64,000 bases of DNA from CAZFJG01 sp964410915 (GCA_964410915.1 CAYPIU010000006.1:1-64000); one strand, 5' to 3'; counted from the first letter of the stretch, positions 8,145 through 17,762 are shown. Translations and numbers: made by a program. The notes: generated from the letters alone by a model not told the origin.

Positions 8145-9077
8145 TCATCCAAGAGAATTTACCAGGTGTTCCAGTTCTTCCTTTGAATAGAAATTGCTTA
8201 TATGAGTAAAAAAGATCGACCTTGTATCTTCAGTATCTTTCCTGATCTGAATTGATAACTCGGAAGCATTAGAGAATGTTATTTCCCCGCGGATCTTTTC
8301 AAGGAATGCAATTGTCAGATATTGATCATACAAGTCCCCTGAAAAATCCAGAATATGGCACTCTATCCTGATTGAGGAAACATTTAAAAAAGTGGGATTA
8401 AAACCGATGTTAACTGCTGCAGGATATATATTCCCATTAAATATGGCTGCACATGCGTAAACCCCATCTGGTGGCATCACCTTGAAGTCCTGTTTATCGA
8501 GATTAGCCGTTGGAAAACCTACAGTCCTTCCCCTTTTATCCCCAGAAATGACCTTCCCATTGATGAAGTACGGATATCCAAGAAGATTTCGAGCCTGAGA
8601 TATAGATCCGCAACTTATAAGACCCCTGATCATTGAACTGGAGATCGGAGTACCTTTCTTTTCGAACATTTCAACAATCTTGAGATACCAACCCTTTTCC
8701 CTGGCAATAAAATGGAGATATTCTAAATTACCGACACGATTTTTTCCAAACCTGAAATTACTTCCAACTACAATACCGGTTATAGTATATTTATCTGATA
8801 AATAGCTTATAAATTCTTCTGGTTCCATGTTGGCCACCTGGATATTAAAGGGCAATTCTATGATCTTTGGGACTTGTAGGTATTTCGATATTTTTTTTCT
8901 CTCAGAATCATTAAATAAGAGTCGTTTATCATTTCCACTTAATAAAAAACGGGGATGAGGATAAAAGGTCAGTACACTCCAGCTTTCAGATGTTTGAAGA
9001 GAAAGACTGGCCGCCTCTTCGAAAAGCTTTTGATGTCCAAGGTGGAACCCATCAAATGAACCTGCTACAACTATCAT
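8145..9077 (-). CDS. ribF: Bifunctional riboflavin kinase / FAD synthetase
   Basis: Converts riboflavin to FMN and FMN to FAD. The N-terminal adenylyltransferase domain shows GSFDGFHLGHQ near the start and a conserved SSSMIR motif near residue 145. The C-terminal riboflavin kinase domain shows GRTVGFPTANL near residue 190. The length of 310 residues is normal. It is the last gene of the rimP-nusA-infB-rbfA-truB operon, starting 12 bp after truB, a common placement. The other riboflavin genes are about 25 kb away in a separate operon. Confidence 0.95.
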   Translation of the reverse strand: MIVVAGSFDGFHLGHQKLFEEAASLSLQTSESWSVLTFYPHPRFLLSGNDKRLLFNDSERKKISKYLQVPKIIELPFNIQVANMEPEEFISYLSDKYTITGIVVGSNFRFGKNRVGNLEYLHFIAREKGWYLKIVEMFEKKGTPISSSMIRGLISCGSISQARNLLGYPYFINGKVISGDKRGRTVGFPTANLDKQDFKVMPPDGVYACAAIFNGNIYPAAVNIGFNPTFLNVSSIRIECHILDFSGDLYDQYLTIAFLEKIRGEITFSNASELSIQIRKDTEDTRSIFFTHISNFYSKEELEHLVNSLG

Positions 9078-9089
9078 TTCTTTACTCCT

Positions 9090-10013
9090 TTAAAGAAATA
9101 TGTTTGTTTGTGGATGTAAAAGAAAAGATCCTGAAAGATTGTCCAGGCAGATGGAAGAAAAAGAGAAGAGTGTTTCCCCTGATAAGATTACTCCTTTTGC
9201 TGCAGAAACCTGTCCAAAACATATTCTTTCAAGCATGCTTAAAAGTAATTTCTGACCGTTCCCAGCCATTTCTTCCTGTACAGAGTCCATTTTATAAGAT
9301 GTGAATCCCGGAAGAAGAGATTCCAGTTTCAGAATTCCTGAGTAAACCATATCAGGTTTCTCAAGATCTTGAATTCTGTGTAAACATGCAGGATCATCTA
9401 AGGAGAATGGGCCGGTAAAAGTTCTCTTAAGGCTGGATACAAATGCACCGCAACCCAGGAGATCACCAAGATCCCTGACAATACTCCTTACATATGTTCC
9501 TTTATGACAGTTTATCACCAAAGAAACTTCCCCATTTTCTCCAATAGCGGAGACTCTTTTGATCCTCGGGATCGAAACTGTACGAGGTGATATCTTGATC
9601 TGATCACCTCTTCGGGCAATTCTGTGAGCTCTTTGCCCCTTGATCTTTATCGCTGAAATGTCTGGAGGAGTCTGAAAACGCGTGCCCTGAAGTGACATCA
9701 GGGCCATGTCGATCTCTTGAGGCGTAACATTCACGAAGGATCTTTTCTGAATGACATTCCCATCATAATCATCAGTATCTGTCTTTTGTCCAAGTATGAG
9801 GGTTACTTCATATTTCTTGGGTAATTCCATGATATACGAACTTGTCCTGGTAGCACCGCCAATGAGGACTATAAGTAGACCACCTGCAGTAGAATCAAGT
9901 GTCCCGGCATGACCTAACCGGACTCCCCTGCCAAGTGTACGTTTTATTATATTCAATGACTCCCTGCTTCTGAGACCGGGGGGTTTGTTAAAAAGTAGAA
10001 TTCCGTTTAACAT
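9090..10013 (-). CDS. truB: tRNA pseudouridine-55 synthase
   Basis: Makes pseudouridine 55 in the T-loop of tRNAs. The protein opens with a MLNGILLFNKPPG-type TruB start, and the catalytic aspartate is Asp40 in GHAGTLDSTAGG. The 307-residue length matches family members. The start overlaps the end of the upstream nrnA gene by 26 bp, indicating tight coupling in the ribosome-biogenesis operon. Confidence 0.95.
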   Translation of the reverse strand: MLNGILLFNKPPGLRSRESLNIIKRTLGRGVRLGHAGTLDSTAGGLLIVLIGGATRTSSYIMELPKKYEVTLILGQKTDTDDYDGNVIQKRSFVNVTPQEIDMALMSLQGTRFQTPPDISAIKIKGQRAHRIARRGDQIKISPRTVSIPRIKRVSAIGENGEVSLVINCHKGTYVRSIVRDLGDLLGCGAFVSSLKRTFTGPFSLDDPACLHRIQDLEKPDMVYSGILKLESLLPGFTSYKMDSVQEEMAGNGQKLLLSMLERICFGQVSAAKGVILSGETLFSFSSICLDNLSGSFLLHPQTNIFL

Positions 10014-11016
10014 ATTCTTTTATCTTCAACTTTACAGTTTTCAATGATTCGATTAAAGGAAGATCTATTGTACATCCGGCAGCTTTTTCGTGACCGCCGC
10101 CTCCCCACAGCTTAGCAACCTCTCTTGCTGAAAACCTGTCATTTGCAGATCTCAGGCTTACTCTTATTGAACGATCCTCTTCAACCAGAAGTAGTGAGAA
10201 TTCAACGTTGTCAAGCTCCAGAAATCTGCTTACAAGATTCTCCGTATCAGAACGGTTTGCTCCAGTTTCCAGAAAATCATGACTGCTCAGCCAGGATATA
10301 ACTACACTATTGGTAAGCATTACAGCATTGTCAAAAGCTCTGCCCCATAATTTCAGGAGTTGAAGACTTTGGCCATGATAAACACTTCTGTAAATGCTGA
10401 AAGGTTGGACTCCAATATCTACCAGTTCCGATGCGATCTTTAAAGTCAAAGAAGACGTATTATCATAAGAAAAGTTCCCTGTATCCGTCATAATACCAGT
10501 ATATAAAGCAATTGCCATATCATATGATATGGCAATACTTTCTTCTTCAAATAATTGGAACAGCAGTTCAGCCGTGGAAGAAGCACTGTCATCTACGCAG
10601 TTAAAAGTACCATACATTTCATTGTCACCGTGATGATCTATGTTAAGAATAAAGTAATAACTGTCTGGAATATTTATCCCCGGTACAGAACGTGCCACGT
10701 TACTTGTATCCAAAGCAATGATGAGCATATGATCATCAGGTTCAGGTGATATCTCTCTTATAACTCGATATTTGCTTGCATGAGGAAGAAATAAATATTT
10801 ATCTGGTAAAGGATCTACACCGACCCAGGATACATCTTTGCCAAGCGTTTTACCAAGAGAAACTATTGCGCTTGCAGAACCTAATGTATCTCCATCAGGT
10901 TTATGGTGACTTATAACTAACCATTTATTCCATTCATCAAATTTCTGTTTCAAAGATAATCCTTCGAATTTCTTAAAATTCACAGACATTCTTCTACTCA
11001 TTGTTTTCTTTTTCAT
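9988..11016 (-). CDS. nrnA: DHH/DHHA1 phosphoesterase, NrnA-type oligoribonuclease / pAp phosphatase
   Basis: The DHH domain carries SHHKPDGDTLGS near residue 36, ALDTSN near 101 and the signature NIDHHGDN at about 125-132. The C-terminal DHHA1 domain ends with GGGGHEKAAG near residue 310. This set fits bacterial NrnA, which degrades short RNA oligomers and dephosphorylates pAp, and the gene is commonly found next to rbfA and truB. The start is uncertain: ATGs at 11016, 11001 and 10989 are all in frame and none has a strong ribosome-binding site. The first overlaps rbfA by 23 bp, and the last begins just after the rbfA stop. Confidence 0.9.
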   Translation of the reverse strand: MKKKTMSRRMSVNFKKFEGLSLKQKFDEWNKWLVISHHKPDGDTLGSASAIVSLGKTLGKDVSWVGVDPLPDKYLFLPHASKYRVIREISPEPDDHMLIIALDTSNVARSVPGINIPDSYYFILNIDHHGDNEMYGTFNCVDDSASSTAELLFQLFEEESIAISYDMAIALYTGIMTDTGNFSYDNTSSLTLKIASELVDIGVQPFSIYRSVYHGQSLQLLKLWGRAFDNAVMLTNSVVISWLSSHDFLETGANRSDTENLVSRFLELDNVEFSLLLVEEDRSIRVSLRSANDRFSAREVAKLWGGGGHEKAAGCTIDLPLIESLKTVKLKIKEYVKRNSTF

Positions 11017-11347
11017 TAATGCTGTCTAAAATTGAATCTATGTATCTTCCATATTCTTCACTCTTGTCCTCTTTAAAATGGAGTTCCGGTATTTGTTTAA
11101 GATGGAGTTTTTTACCTAACATGCTTCTTAGAGTACCAGAAACAGATTGAAGTCTTTTCTGGAGATCTCCTTTTGTACCGGTATCAAGAGTTGTAAAAAA
11201 AACATCTGCAGTACCAAGATCCCTTGAACAATCAACTCCAGTAATAACAGCTGATTTGACATCTTCTTTTTTAATTCTGAGTTCAAGAAGAAGTGCAATT
11301 TCTCTTTGAAACTGCTTATTAATTTTCTCCAAACGATAACTCGTCAT
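10994..11347 (-). CDS. rbfA: Ribosome-binding factor A
   Basis: A small KH-fold protein needed for late 30S maturation and 16S rRNA 5'-end processing. It shows the family pattern: RLEKINKQFQREIALLLE at the N-terminus, then VITGVDCSRDLGTADVFFT and an IPELHF segment. The ATG at 11347 was chosen because AGAGG lies about ten bases upstream; a TTG three codons earlier would sit almost on the Shine-Dalgarno sequence. It overlaps the DUF503 gene upstream and nrnA downstream. Confidence 0.93.
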   Translation of the reverse strand: MTSYRLEKINKQFQREIALLLELRIKKEDVKSAVITGVDCSRDLGTADVFFTTLDTGTKGDLQKRLQSVSGTLRSMLGKKLHLKQIPELHFKEDKSEEYGRYIDSILDSINEKENNE

Positions 11348-11660
11348 AGCAATCAACCTCTACCCACTTTTGAATTACTGAAAAACCATTACGATCCTCC
11401 ATTTTATAAATAAATGAAAGAACTGAATCCAGTCTTGTTTTAGCCATTTCCGATGTACTGTCAACCAATGTAAAACACAAAAAAACCTCTGATCTCGAAC
11501 CATCCGGCCCAAGATCAAATGAAGATATATTCCATCTCTGGTTTACCCGGTCTATAACAGAACGAACTACATGCCTTCTATCTTTAAGGCTTCTGCTAAA
11601 TGGTATCTGCAGATAAACAAGAAGTAACCCTGTATATGGTACAGGAATAGAATTAATCAT
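11319..11660 (-). CDS. DUF503 (YlxP-like) protein
   Basis: A 113-residue protein with the DUF503 pattern: an N-terminal beta strand (GLLLVYLQIPFSRSLKDRR), then helices, then a VEVDCYD end. YlxP proteins are encoded between infB and rbfA in many anaerobes and Gram-positives. Their function is not established, though a role in ribosome biogenesis is assumed from context. Its ATG overlaps the infB stop as ATGA, and its end overlaps rbfA. Confidence 0.85.
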   Translation of the reverse strand: MINSIPVPYTGLLLVYLQIPFSRSLKDRRHVVRSVIDRVNQRWNISSFDLGPDGSRSEVFLCFTLVDSTSEMAKTRLDSVLSFIYKMEDRNGFSVIQKWVEVDCYDELSFGEN

Positions 11661-13660
11661 TTTTGAAGCTTGCGTTTTTCCTCAACTTCCTGGAATGCCT
11701 CAATAATGTCACCTTCAGAAATATCCTGATAGTTCTGAAGATTTATTCCACATTCGTAACCAGCATTGACTTCCCTTGCATCGTCCTTAAATCTTCTGAG
11801 GGCGGCAATGTTACCCTGCCATTTTACGACTCCGTCAGTGATAACCCTGGCTCGGGCATTCCTTCGGATAACACCTTCAAGAACATAACATCCTGCGATC
11901 TGCCCCACTTTAGGCACTTTAAATACTTCCCTGACTTCAGCCTGTCCAAGGATCTCCTCACGAATGATGGGTTTAAGCATACCTTCAAGGGCAGCTTTTA
12001 CATCATCAAGGAGATCGTAAATGACATTATATATCCTGATCTGGACCCCTTCACGCTCAGCAACTTTTTTAGCATTGTTATCGGGTCTCACATTAAAAGC
12101 AACAATAATTGCATTAGAAGCTGCGGCAAGCATTACATCAGATTCCGATACTCTACCGGCTCCTTTGTGAACAAAATTGATACCAACTTCTGCGGTGGCC
12201 AGCTTGGCTACTGAGGACTCAACGGCTTCAGTTGAACCCTGGACATCACATTTGAGCACGAGGTTAAGCTGAGGGACACCGCCTTCCTGCATTTGGGCAT
12301 AAAGTTCCTCAAGAGTCATCTTTTTACTTGATACATTCTGATCCTGTCTTCTGGTTTGCTCCCTGTCTGCTGTAGTATCTCTCGCGACTTTTTCATTTTC
12401 AACCTTTGCAAAAGCTTCACCTGGTTGTGGAACCGAATTAAGTCCAAGTATTTCTACAGCAGTACTGGGACCAGCTTTTTTAACCTGATCACCTTTATGA
12501 TCCAGCATCGCCCTGATTTTACCCCACGATGAATCCATGAGAATAATATCTCCGGTTTCAAGTGTCCCCTGCTTTATGAGAACGGTGGCAACCGGACCTT
12601 TTCCTTTATCAAGTTTTGACTCAATGACAGTACCTTCAGCAATTATTGTCGGGTCAGCTTTCAATTCTTCCATTTCAGCGACCAGAAGAAGCATTTCAAG
12701 AAGATGATCAACACCTTCACCGGATTTAGCCGATACATCTATCATTACAGTATCTCCGCCCCATTCTTCCGGGACAAGACCTTTATCGGACAGTTGTTGT
12801 CTGACTCTATCCGAACGGGCACCAGGTTTATCAATTTTATTTACAGCTACAATGATTGGTACACCTGCTGCTTTAGCATGATTGATAGCTTCCTCTGTTT
12901 GAGGCATAACCCCGTCATCTGCAGCAACAACAAGAATAGCTATATCTGTGACCTGTGTACCTCGAGCTCTCATGGACGTGAAAGCTTCATGACCTGGTGT
13001 ATCAAGAAATACTATTTCCTTGTCATTGTAACGGACACGGGAGGCTCCTATATGTTGTGTGATACCGCCAGCTTCACGCGCTGTTATATTTGTATCACGT
13101 ATATAATCCAGAAGCGTTGTTTTACCATGATCGACATGGCCCATAACAGTAACGACTGGTGAACGATATCGTGCATTATCACCTTTAACTTCCTTTTTCT
13201 TTCTCAGTCTTTCTCTGACGGATTCAGCTTCTGTCTCTGCTTCAATTTCTTTTTTCTCAAATATTTCAAGATCAATGTCAAAAGCATCAGAAAGAATTAC
13301 AAGAACTTCCTCTGATGCCGGCATATTTGCAGGAACCATCATTCCTGCAGCGACAAGTTCTCTGACTGCTTCACCAGCGGAAATTCCGATCATATCGGCA
13401 ACATCCTTCACAGATGCTCCTGCAGGAACCTTTATCAATTGTTTGGAAACGTTTTTCTCTGAAGCTGAACTTTCGGCAGATTTGTTTCCTGTTTTCCCCG
13501 ATTCAGTCTTGATAGTGTCTTCTATCAATTGTGCAGTTTCTGTATCGATAGAACTCATATGTGTTTTAACCTCGATGCCGAGATCGCCAAGCATATCGAG
13601 GAGTTCCCTGTTTGTTTTACCCAACATTTTTGCAAGTTCATACACCCTGATTTTACTCAA
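11657..13660 (-). CDS. infB: Translation initiation factor IF-2
   Basis: The GTPase that delivers fMet-tRNA to the 30S subunit. Two IF2-N modules are visible (about residues 1-40 and 75-125), followed by a short charged linker. The G domain has GHVDHGKT near residue 175, DTPGH and NKID motifs, and the C-terminal IF-2 domains follow. The protein is compact, about 667 residues against 890 in E. coli. The TTG at 13660 was chosen because AAGGAGG lies eight bases upstream and the product then begins MSKIRVYELAK as in most IF-2 proteins. The ATG two codons earlier (13666) has the Shine-Dalgarno sequence almost touching it. Confidence 0.96.
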   Translation of the reverse strand: MSKIRVYELAKMLGKTNRELLDMLGDLGIEVKTHMSSIDTETAQLIEDTIKTESGKTGNKSAESSASEKNVSKQLIKVPAGASVKDVADMIGISAGEAVRELVAAGMMVPANMPASEEVLVILSDAFDIDLEIFEKKEIEAETEAESVRERLRKKKEVKGDNARYRSPVVTVMGHVDHGKTTLLDYIRDTNITAREAGGITQHIGASRVRYNDKEIVFLDTPGHEAFTSMRARGTQVTDIAILVVAADDGVMPQTEEAINHAKAAGVPIIVAVNKIDKPGARSDRVRQQLSDKGLVPEEWGGDTVMIDVSAKSGEGVDHLLEMLLLVAEMEELKADPTIIAEGTVIESKLDKGKGPVATVLIKQGTLETGDIILMDSSWGKIRAMLDHKGDQVKKAGPSTAVEILGLNSVPQPGEAFAKVENEKVARDTTADREQTRRQDQNVSSKKMTLEELYAQMQEGGVPQLNLVLKCDVQGSTEAVESSVAKLATAEVGINFVHKGAGRVSESDVMLAAASNAIIVAFNVRPDNNAKKVAEREGVQIRIYNVIYDLLDDVKAALEGMLKPIIREEILGQAEVREVFKVPKVGQIAGCYVLEGVIRRNARARVITDGVVKWQGNIAALRRFKDDAREVNAGYECGINLQNYQDISEGDIIEAFQEVEEKRKLQK

Positions 13661-13994
13661 TGGCATCTCCTCCTTGAGCTGAAAGCTGAAGTATCCCTTT
13701 TGACAAACCTGTGTTCAGATTTATTCCTATAACCTGAACATTGTTCAATCCCAGAGAGTCAGAAAGACATTTGCGGTCACATCCTACAAGTTCCAGAAGT
13801 TTGCACTTGTCCACTGATTCATAATACTTCAGTGTTTTAAAAACAGAATCAGAAAATTCTTCTGATAAAATAACCAGCAGTTTCCTGTTTTTACCAACAC
13901 GGGATTTGATATTATCAAACCCGATAATGATCGAATTACCTTTTCTTGCCATGCCTAATAATGGGAGTAATTCCTGGTAATTCTTCACTTTCAA
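13653..13994 (-). CDS. L7Ae/YlxQ-family RNA-binding protein
   Basis: A 113-residue protein with the L7Ae/L30e fold pattern: LLGMARKGNSIIIG near residue 12, a LLVILSEEFSD strand, and the helix after CKLLELVG. YlxQ proteins are encoded between ylxR and infB in many bacteria and probably bind kink-turn RNA; their physiological target is unclear. The start is a TTG with GGGGGA about nine bases upstream. It slightly overlaps infB. Confidence 0.85.
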   Translation of the reverse strand: MKVKNYQELLPLLGMARKGNSIIIGFDNIKSRVGKNRKLLVILSEEFSDSVFKTLKYYESVDKCKLLELVGCDRKCLSDSLGLNNVQVIGINLNTGLSKGILQLSAQGGDAIE

Positions 13995-13997
13995 TTA

Positions 13998-14291
13998 TCA
14001 TTCCCCCATTTGCTTATCTTCAGCCTTTATAAGTTCTTCAAGTTGATCATAGATCTCTGAACTGACATTTGTTTTTAAAGCTTTTCCCAGCGTATTTTTA
14101 CTTTTTGCTCTGGAAAGACATTTAATATCAGGACAGATATATGCTCCTCTTCCCGGTGCTCTACCCGAAAGATCGATTTTGACTTTTCCTTCAGAGTTCC
14201 TGACTATCCTTAAGAGTTCTTTTTTACAGGTACTTTCTCCGCAACCAACACACGTCCGCGGTCTTGAACGCTTTCCCGTCAAGATTATCAC
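13998..14291 (-). CDS. ylxR: YlxR (DUF448) protein
   Basis: A 97-residue protein with the DUF448 hallmarks: RTCVGC near residue 12, a LLRIVR strand, and GRGAYIC near residue 47. YlxR homologues are small RNA- or protein-binding factors between nusA and infB; a nucleoid-associated or RNase P-related role has been proposed elsewhere. The start is GTG, overlapping the nusA stop by four bases. Confidence 0.9.
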   Translation of the reverse strand: MIILTGKRSRPRTCVGCGESTCKKELLRIVRNSEGKVKIDLSGRAPGRGAYICPDIKCLSRAKSKNTLGKALKTNVSSEIYDQLEELIKAEDKQMGE

Positions 14292-15385
14292 TCATCTTCA
14301 GGAATGATATCCTGGAATATATCATGCAGAGTAGGCAGTTTTTCTGCTTCCAGGGCATTGATATCAATTTTCCATCCGGTCAATCGTGCTGATAGTCGAA
14401 CATTCTGACCTGCTTTGCCAATAGCAAGAGAAAGCTGGTCTGGTCTCGCATAAACCTTAACAGCTTTTTCCTGTTCAAGCATTGGTTCAATTTTTACTAT
14501 TCTTGCCGGAGAAAGTGAATTTCTGATGTACTGTAAAGGATCTGTACTCCAGATAATTATATCGATTTTTTCTCCACAGAGTTCCTGACTGATAGATTTT
14601 ATCCTTGCTCCGCTATTGCCAACACAAGCTCCAACAGGGTCTACGTTTGGATCATTTGACAAGACAGCTAACTTTGCCCTTGCACCTGCTTCCCTTACAA
14701 TTCCCTTTATTTCAATTACATCGTCAACTATCTCAGGAACTTCGAGTTCCAGCAGTTTCCTTAGAAGACCCGGGTGTGTCCTTGAAACAACGATTCTTGG
14801 CCCACGGGTGGTCTGTCTAACATCAAGGAGATAAAACTTCTTTCTTTCTCCAGGATAATATTGTTCAGTAACTATTCTTTCTTCTCTTGGCAGTATTGCT
14901 TCGGTTCTATTGTTAAGACGTACCAGGACCTGGTCATTTTCAGCTTTAACTATTATCCCCGTTACAAGATCACCTATGCGATCTGCAAACTCATTAAATA
15001 TGATTTCTCTTTCTGCATCTTTTAATCTCTGTATTATTACCTGGCGGGCTGTCTGCGCTGCAATTCTTCCAAAGTTTACAGGATTTGCCTCTATTCTTAT
15101 AATATCACCAGGTTCTATATCTGGATAATCAAGAGACCGTGCTTCTTCAATAGTCATTTCAGTATCAGGAGAATTAATCTCTTCAACAATCGTCCGAACC
15201 TCATAGATCGATACATTACCGTTATCAAGATCAATAAACACCTCAATATTCTGATTACCGCCCCTGTATTTCCGGTAAGCGGAAATAATTGCAGCTTCCA
15301 GGCTTGAAGATATAACTTCTTCTGGAAGTCCTCTTTCACTTGTAAGCTGTTTTAAAGCACGGACGAAATCACGTCCAAGTAACAT
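14288..15385 (-). CDS. nusA: Transcription factor NusA
   Basis: Modulates RNA polymerase pausing, termination and antitermination. It has the N-terminal polymerase-binding domain (residues 1-125), the S1 domain (about 135-200) and two KH domains, the second ending at GKAGQNVRLSARLTGW near residue 335. The 365-residue length fits the short NusA form without acidic C-terminal repeats. GGGGGAT precedes the ATG. In E. coli the operon is autoregulated through NusA; a leader hairpin exists here too (see 15958-15980). Confidence 0.96.
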   Translation of the reverse strand: MLLGRDFVRALKQLTSERGLPEEVISSSLEAAIISAYRKYRGGNQNIEVFIDLDNGNVSIYEVRTIVEEINSPDTEMTIEEARSLDYPDIEPGDIIRIEANPVNFGRIAAQTARQVIIQRLKDAEREIIFNEFADRIGDLVTGIIVKAENDQVLVRLNNRTEAILPREERIVTEQYYPGERKKFYLLDVRQTTRGPRIVVSRTHPGLLRKLLELEVPEIVDDVIEIKGIVREAGARAKLAVLSNDPNVDPVGACVGNSGARIKSISQELCGEKIDIIIWSTDPLQYIRNSLSPARIVKIEPMLEQEKAVKVYARPDQLSLAIGKAGQNVRLSARLTGWKIDINALEAEKLPTLHDIFQDIIPEDE

Positions 15386-15427
15386 TTAGTTTATCCCCCT
15401 TTTACAAATTTCAGAATTTAGGCAGTT

Positions 15428-15910
15428 CTATTTTTTTGTATCTCCATCCCATACAAGATTGGCTTTAGTTATCTTTTCAATTTCAATCTCAAAGGATTCA
15501 GTGGAATCTGTTTTTATTGTGATAATATTTTCTCTGACCGAATCTATAGTACCTGTAAACTTTCTCCTGCCTTCTATTGGCACCCTTGTTTTGATCCTGA
15601 CAAGATCACCAGCAAATCTAAGATAGTCATCTATTCTAAACAAAGGTCTTTCCAGGCCAGGAGAGCTGACCTCAAGATAATACCTGTCTCCAGGTTCAAG
15701 TTTACTGTCTTCTTCAAAAAAACGATTTACTGCTTTAGATACATTTTCACAATCTTTAACCACTATTCCACCCAGAGAATCTATGTAAATGCGAAGAGTG
15801 GTCCTTTCATGTTCGTTTATGAATTGTATCCCGACGAACTCATAACCTTCATTTTCAACTATTTCTCTTATCTTAAGCTCAAGAGGAAATGCGACATTCC
15901 CTTTTTTCAA
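15428..15910 (-). CDS. rimP: Ribosome maturation factor RimP
   Basis: A 30S assembly factor. The sequence shows the two RimP domains: an N-terminal part with RIYIDSLGGIVVKDC near residue 55 and the SSPGLERPL motif near residue 105, and then an SH3-like C-terminal part. The start is TTG at 15910 with TGGAG about eleven bases upstream; no better start is in frame nearby. It is the first gene of the rimP-nusA-infB operon. Confidence 0.93.
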   Translation of the reverse strand: MKKGNVAFPLELKIREIVENEGYEFVGIQFINEHERTTLRIYIDSLGGIVVKDCENVSKAVNRFFEEDSKLEPGDRYYLEVSSPGLERPLFRIDDYLRFAGDLVRIKTRVPIEGRRKFTGTIDSVRENIITIKTDSTESFEIEIEKITKANLVWDGDTKK

Positions 15911-15957
15911 AATAGATCAACTCCAGGAACTTATTCTTAATTCTGTAACAAAAAACA

Positions 15958-15980
15958 AAGAGTGGGAAAAACCCACTCTT
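15958..15980 (-). terminator. Intrinsic terminator after guaB / possible attenuator ahead of rimP
   Basis: AAGAGTGGG and CCCACTCTT form a 9-bp stem with a five-base loop, followed on the minus strand by TGTTTTTTGTT. It is a canonical terminator for guaB. A promoter-like sequence upstream of it (16010-16039) means it could also act as an attenuator in a rimP leader. Confidence 0.85.
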
Positions 15981-16009
15981 CTGGCAAGATAAAATATAAC
16001 CCACATGAA

Positions 16010-16039
16010 AGTATACCATGCGATATGAAAAAATTACAA
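16010..16039 (-). promoter_or_regulatory. Candidate promoter between guaB and rimP
   Basis: TTGTAA (16039-16034), an 18-bp spacer and TATACT (16015-16010) on the minus strand. The position is downstream of the guaB stop but upstream of the 15958-15980 hairpin, so the rimP transcript would contain that hairpin in its leader. Confidence 0.4.
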
Positions 16040-16075
16040 GTTACTCTACTTTACCAACTCAATAAACAGAGATGA

Positions 16076-17551
16076 TTATTCGACCCAGTAATTAGGTGCT
16101 TCCTTAGTTACTACTACATCATGAGGATGGCTTTCCTTTACACCTGCTGGAGATATCCGGACAAATTCTGAATTATCCTGAAGTTGTGCTATGTTTGCTG
16201 CCCCAACATAGCCCATCCCGGATTTAAGACCTCCAGCCAATTGATAAATGACACCATTCAGTGACCCCTTATAAGCTGCTAAACCTTCAATTCCTTCAGG
16301 AACAAGTTTATCCACCTCGGAGTTTTCCTGGAAGTACCGGTCCTTACTTCTTCCTTCTTTCATAGCTGCTATAGACCCCATACCTCTGTAACTCTTGTAA
16401 GAACGTCCTCTATATATAACAACTTCTCCCGGGCTTTCTTCGGTACCTGCAAACAGGGAGCCGATCATAACCGTATCTGCACCAGCTGCAATAGCTTTTA
16501 CAATGTCTCCGGAAAATCTTATTCCACCATCAGCAATAACTTTTTTCCCATTAGCATGAGCAACTTTAGATACATTCATTATTGCTGCAAGCTGTGGAAC
16601 TCCAATTCCGGCAATTATTCTCGTAGTACATATCGAACCAGGACCTACTCCCACTTTTAATCCGTCGACTCCTGCTTCAATAAGCGCTTCAGCTGCATCA
16701 GCTGTAGCTATGTTACCTCCAATAATACCCAGTTCAGGGAAAAGTCGGCGTATCTCTTTGATACTTGAAATAACTTTCTGGGAATGACCATGTGCAGTAT
16801 CAACAACAATTACATCAACACCGGACTTGACAAGGGCCTTAGCTCTTTCAACCGAAGAAACATCAACCCCGATAGCTGCACCAACAAGTAATCTTCCATG
16901 ATGATCTTTGCTCGAATTCGGAAAATCTTTGACCTTTTGAATATCTTTTATTGTGATAAGGCCTTTTAGTTTAAAATCATTATCTACTATTGGAAGTTTT
17001 TCTATCTTGTGTTTCATTAGAATATCCTTAGCATCTTCAAGCTTGGTACCTTCAGCTGCTGTAACCAGATTTTCCTTCGTCATTACATTTTTGATCAGTT
17101 GAGAATAATCCTTAATGAAACGAAGATCCCTGTTGGTTATTATTCCAACAAGTCTTCGTGTACTATCGACAATTGGTACACCAGAAATATGATAATGTTC
17201 CATAAGCGAGACTGCTTCTTCAATCCTGTCATCAGGATTAAGATAAAACGGATTAACAATAACACCTGATTCTGAACGCTTTACAAGATCTACTTCTTTA
17301 CACTGTTCCTCAATACTGTTGTTACGATGAATTATGCCGATCCCGCCTTCTCTTGCAATTGAAATAGCAAGTCTCGCTTCAGTAACAGTATCCATAGCAG
17401 CACTGCAAACGGGCATATTCAGAGGGATCCCTTTAAGAAGTTCCGTACGAAAATCAACCTCGGAAGGAACAACATTACTGTAACCGGGAACAAGAAGAAC
17501 ATCATCGAAAGTAAGACCTTCATAATCTACAAATCTTGAGTTAACACTCAT
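16076..17551 (-). CDS. guaB: IMP dehydrogenase
   Basis: Oxidises IMP to XMP with NAD+, the committed step to guanine nucleotides. The TIM-barrel domain is interrupted by a tandem CBS (Bateman) module, about residues 95-215. The catalytic loop is GPGSICTTR around residue 305, and the flap region RYFQ follows near 400. The 491-residue length is normal. GGAGGTGAAATA precedes the ATG. It is a single-gene unit ended by the hairpin at 15958-15980. The 211 bp upstream hold no gene and no recognisable purine riboswitch. Confidence 0.97.
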   Translation of the reverse strand: MSVNSRFVDYEGLTFDDVLLVPGYSNVVPSEVDFRTELLKGIPLNMPVCSAAMDTVTEARLAISIAREGGIGIIHRNNSIEEQCKEVDLVKRSESGVIVNPFYLNPDDRIEEAVSLMEHYHISGVPIVDSTRRLVGIITNRDLRFIKDYSQLIKNVMTKENLVTAAEGTKLEDAKDILMKHKIEKLPIVDNDFKLKGLITIKDIQKVKDFPNSSKDHHGRLLVGAAIGVDVSSVERAKALVKSGVDVIVVDTAHGHSQKVISSIKEIRRLFPELGIIGGNIATADAAEALIEAGVDGLKVGVGPGSICTTRIIAGIGVPQLAAIMNVSKVAHANGKKVIADGGIRFSGDIVKAIAAGADTVMIGSLFAGTEESPGEVVIYRGRSYKSYRGMGSIAAMKEGRSKDRYFQENSEVDKLVPEGIEGLAAYKGSLNGVIYQLAGGLKSGMGYVGAANIAQLQDNSEFVRISPAGVKESHPHDVVVTKEAPNYWVE

Positions 17552-17762
17552 TATTTCACCTCCGGTATAATCAATTACTCTAAAACAATTCTACTGAATA
17601 AAAATAGTGTTAATTACATTTTTATATAAAAGTCCCAGAAAACTGTTTTGGATGATTTTAAGGTCATCACCGCAAAAGTGCAAGCTTAATCTGAAATAAT
17701 CAGGATATGAGATCAGGAAGTAAGGCATTTTAATATAAAATACTTATTAACAAGAAAAAAGA

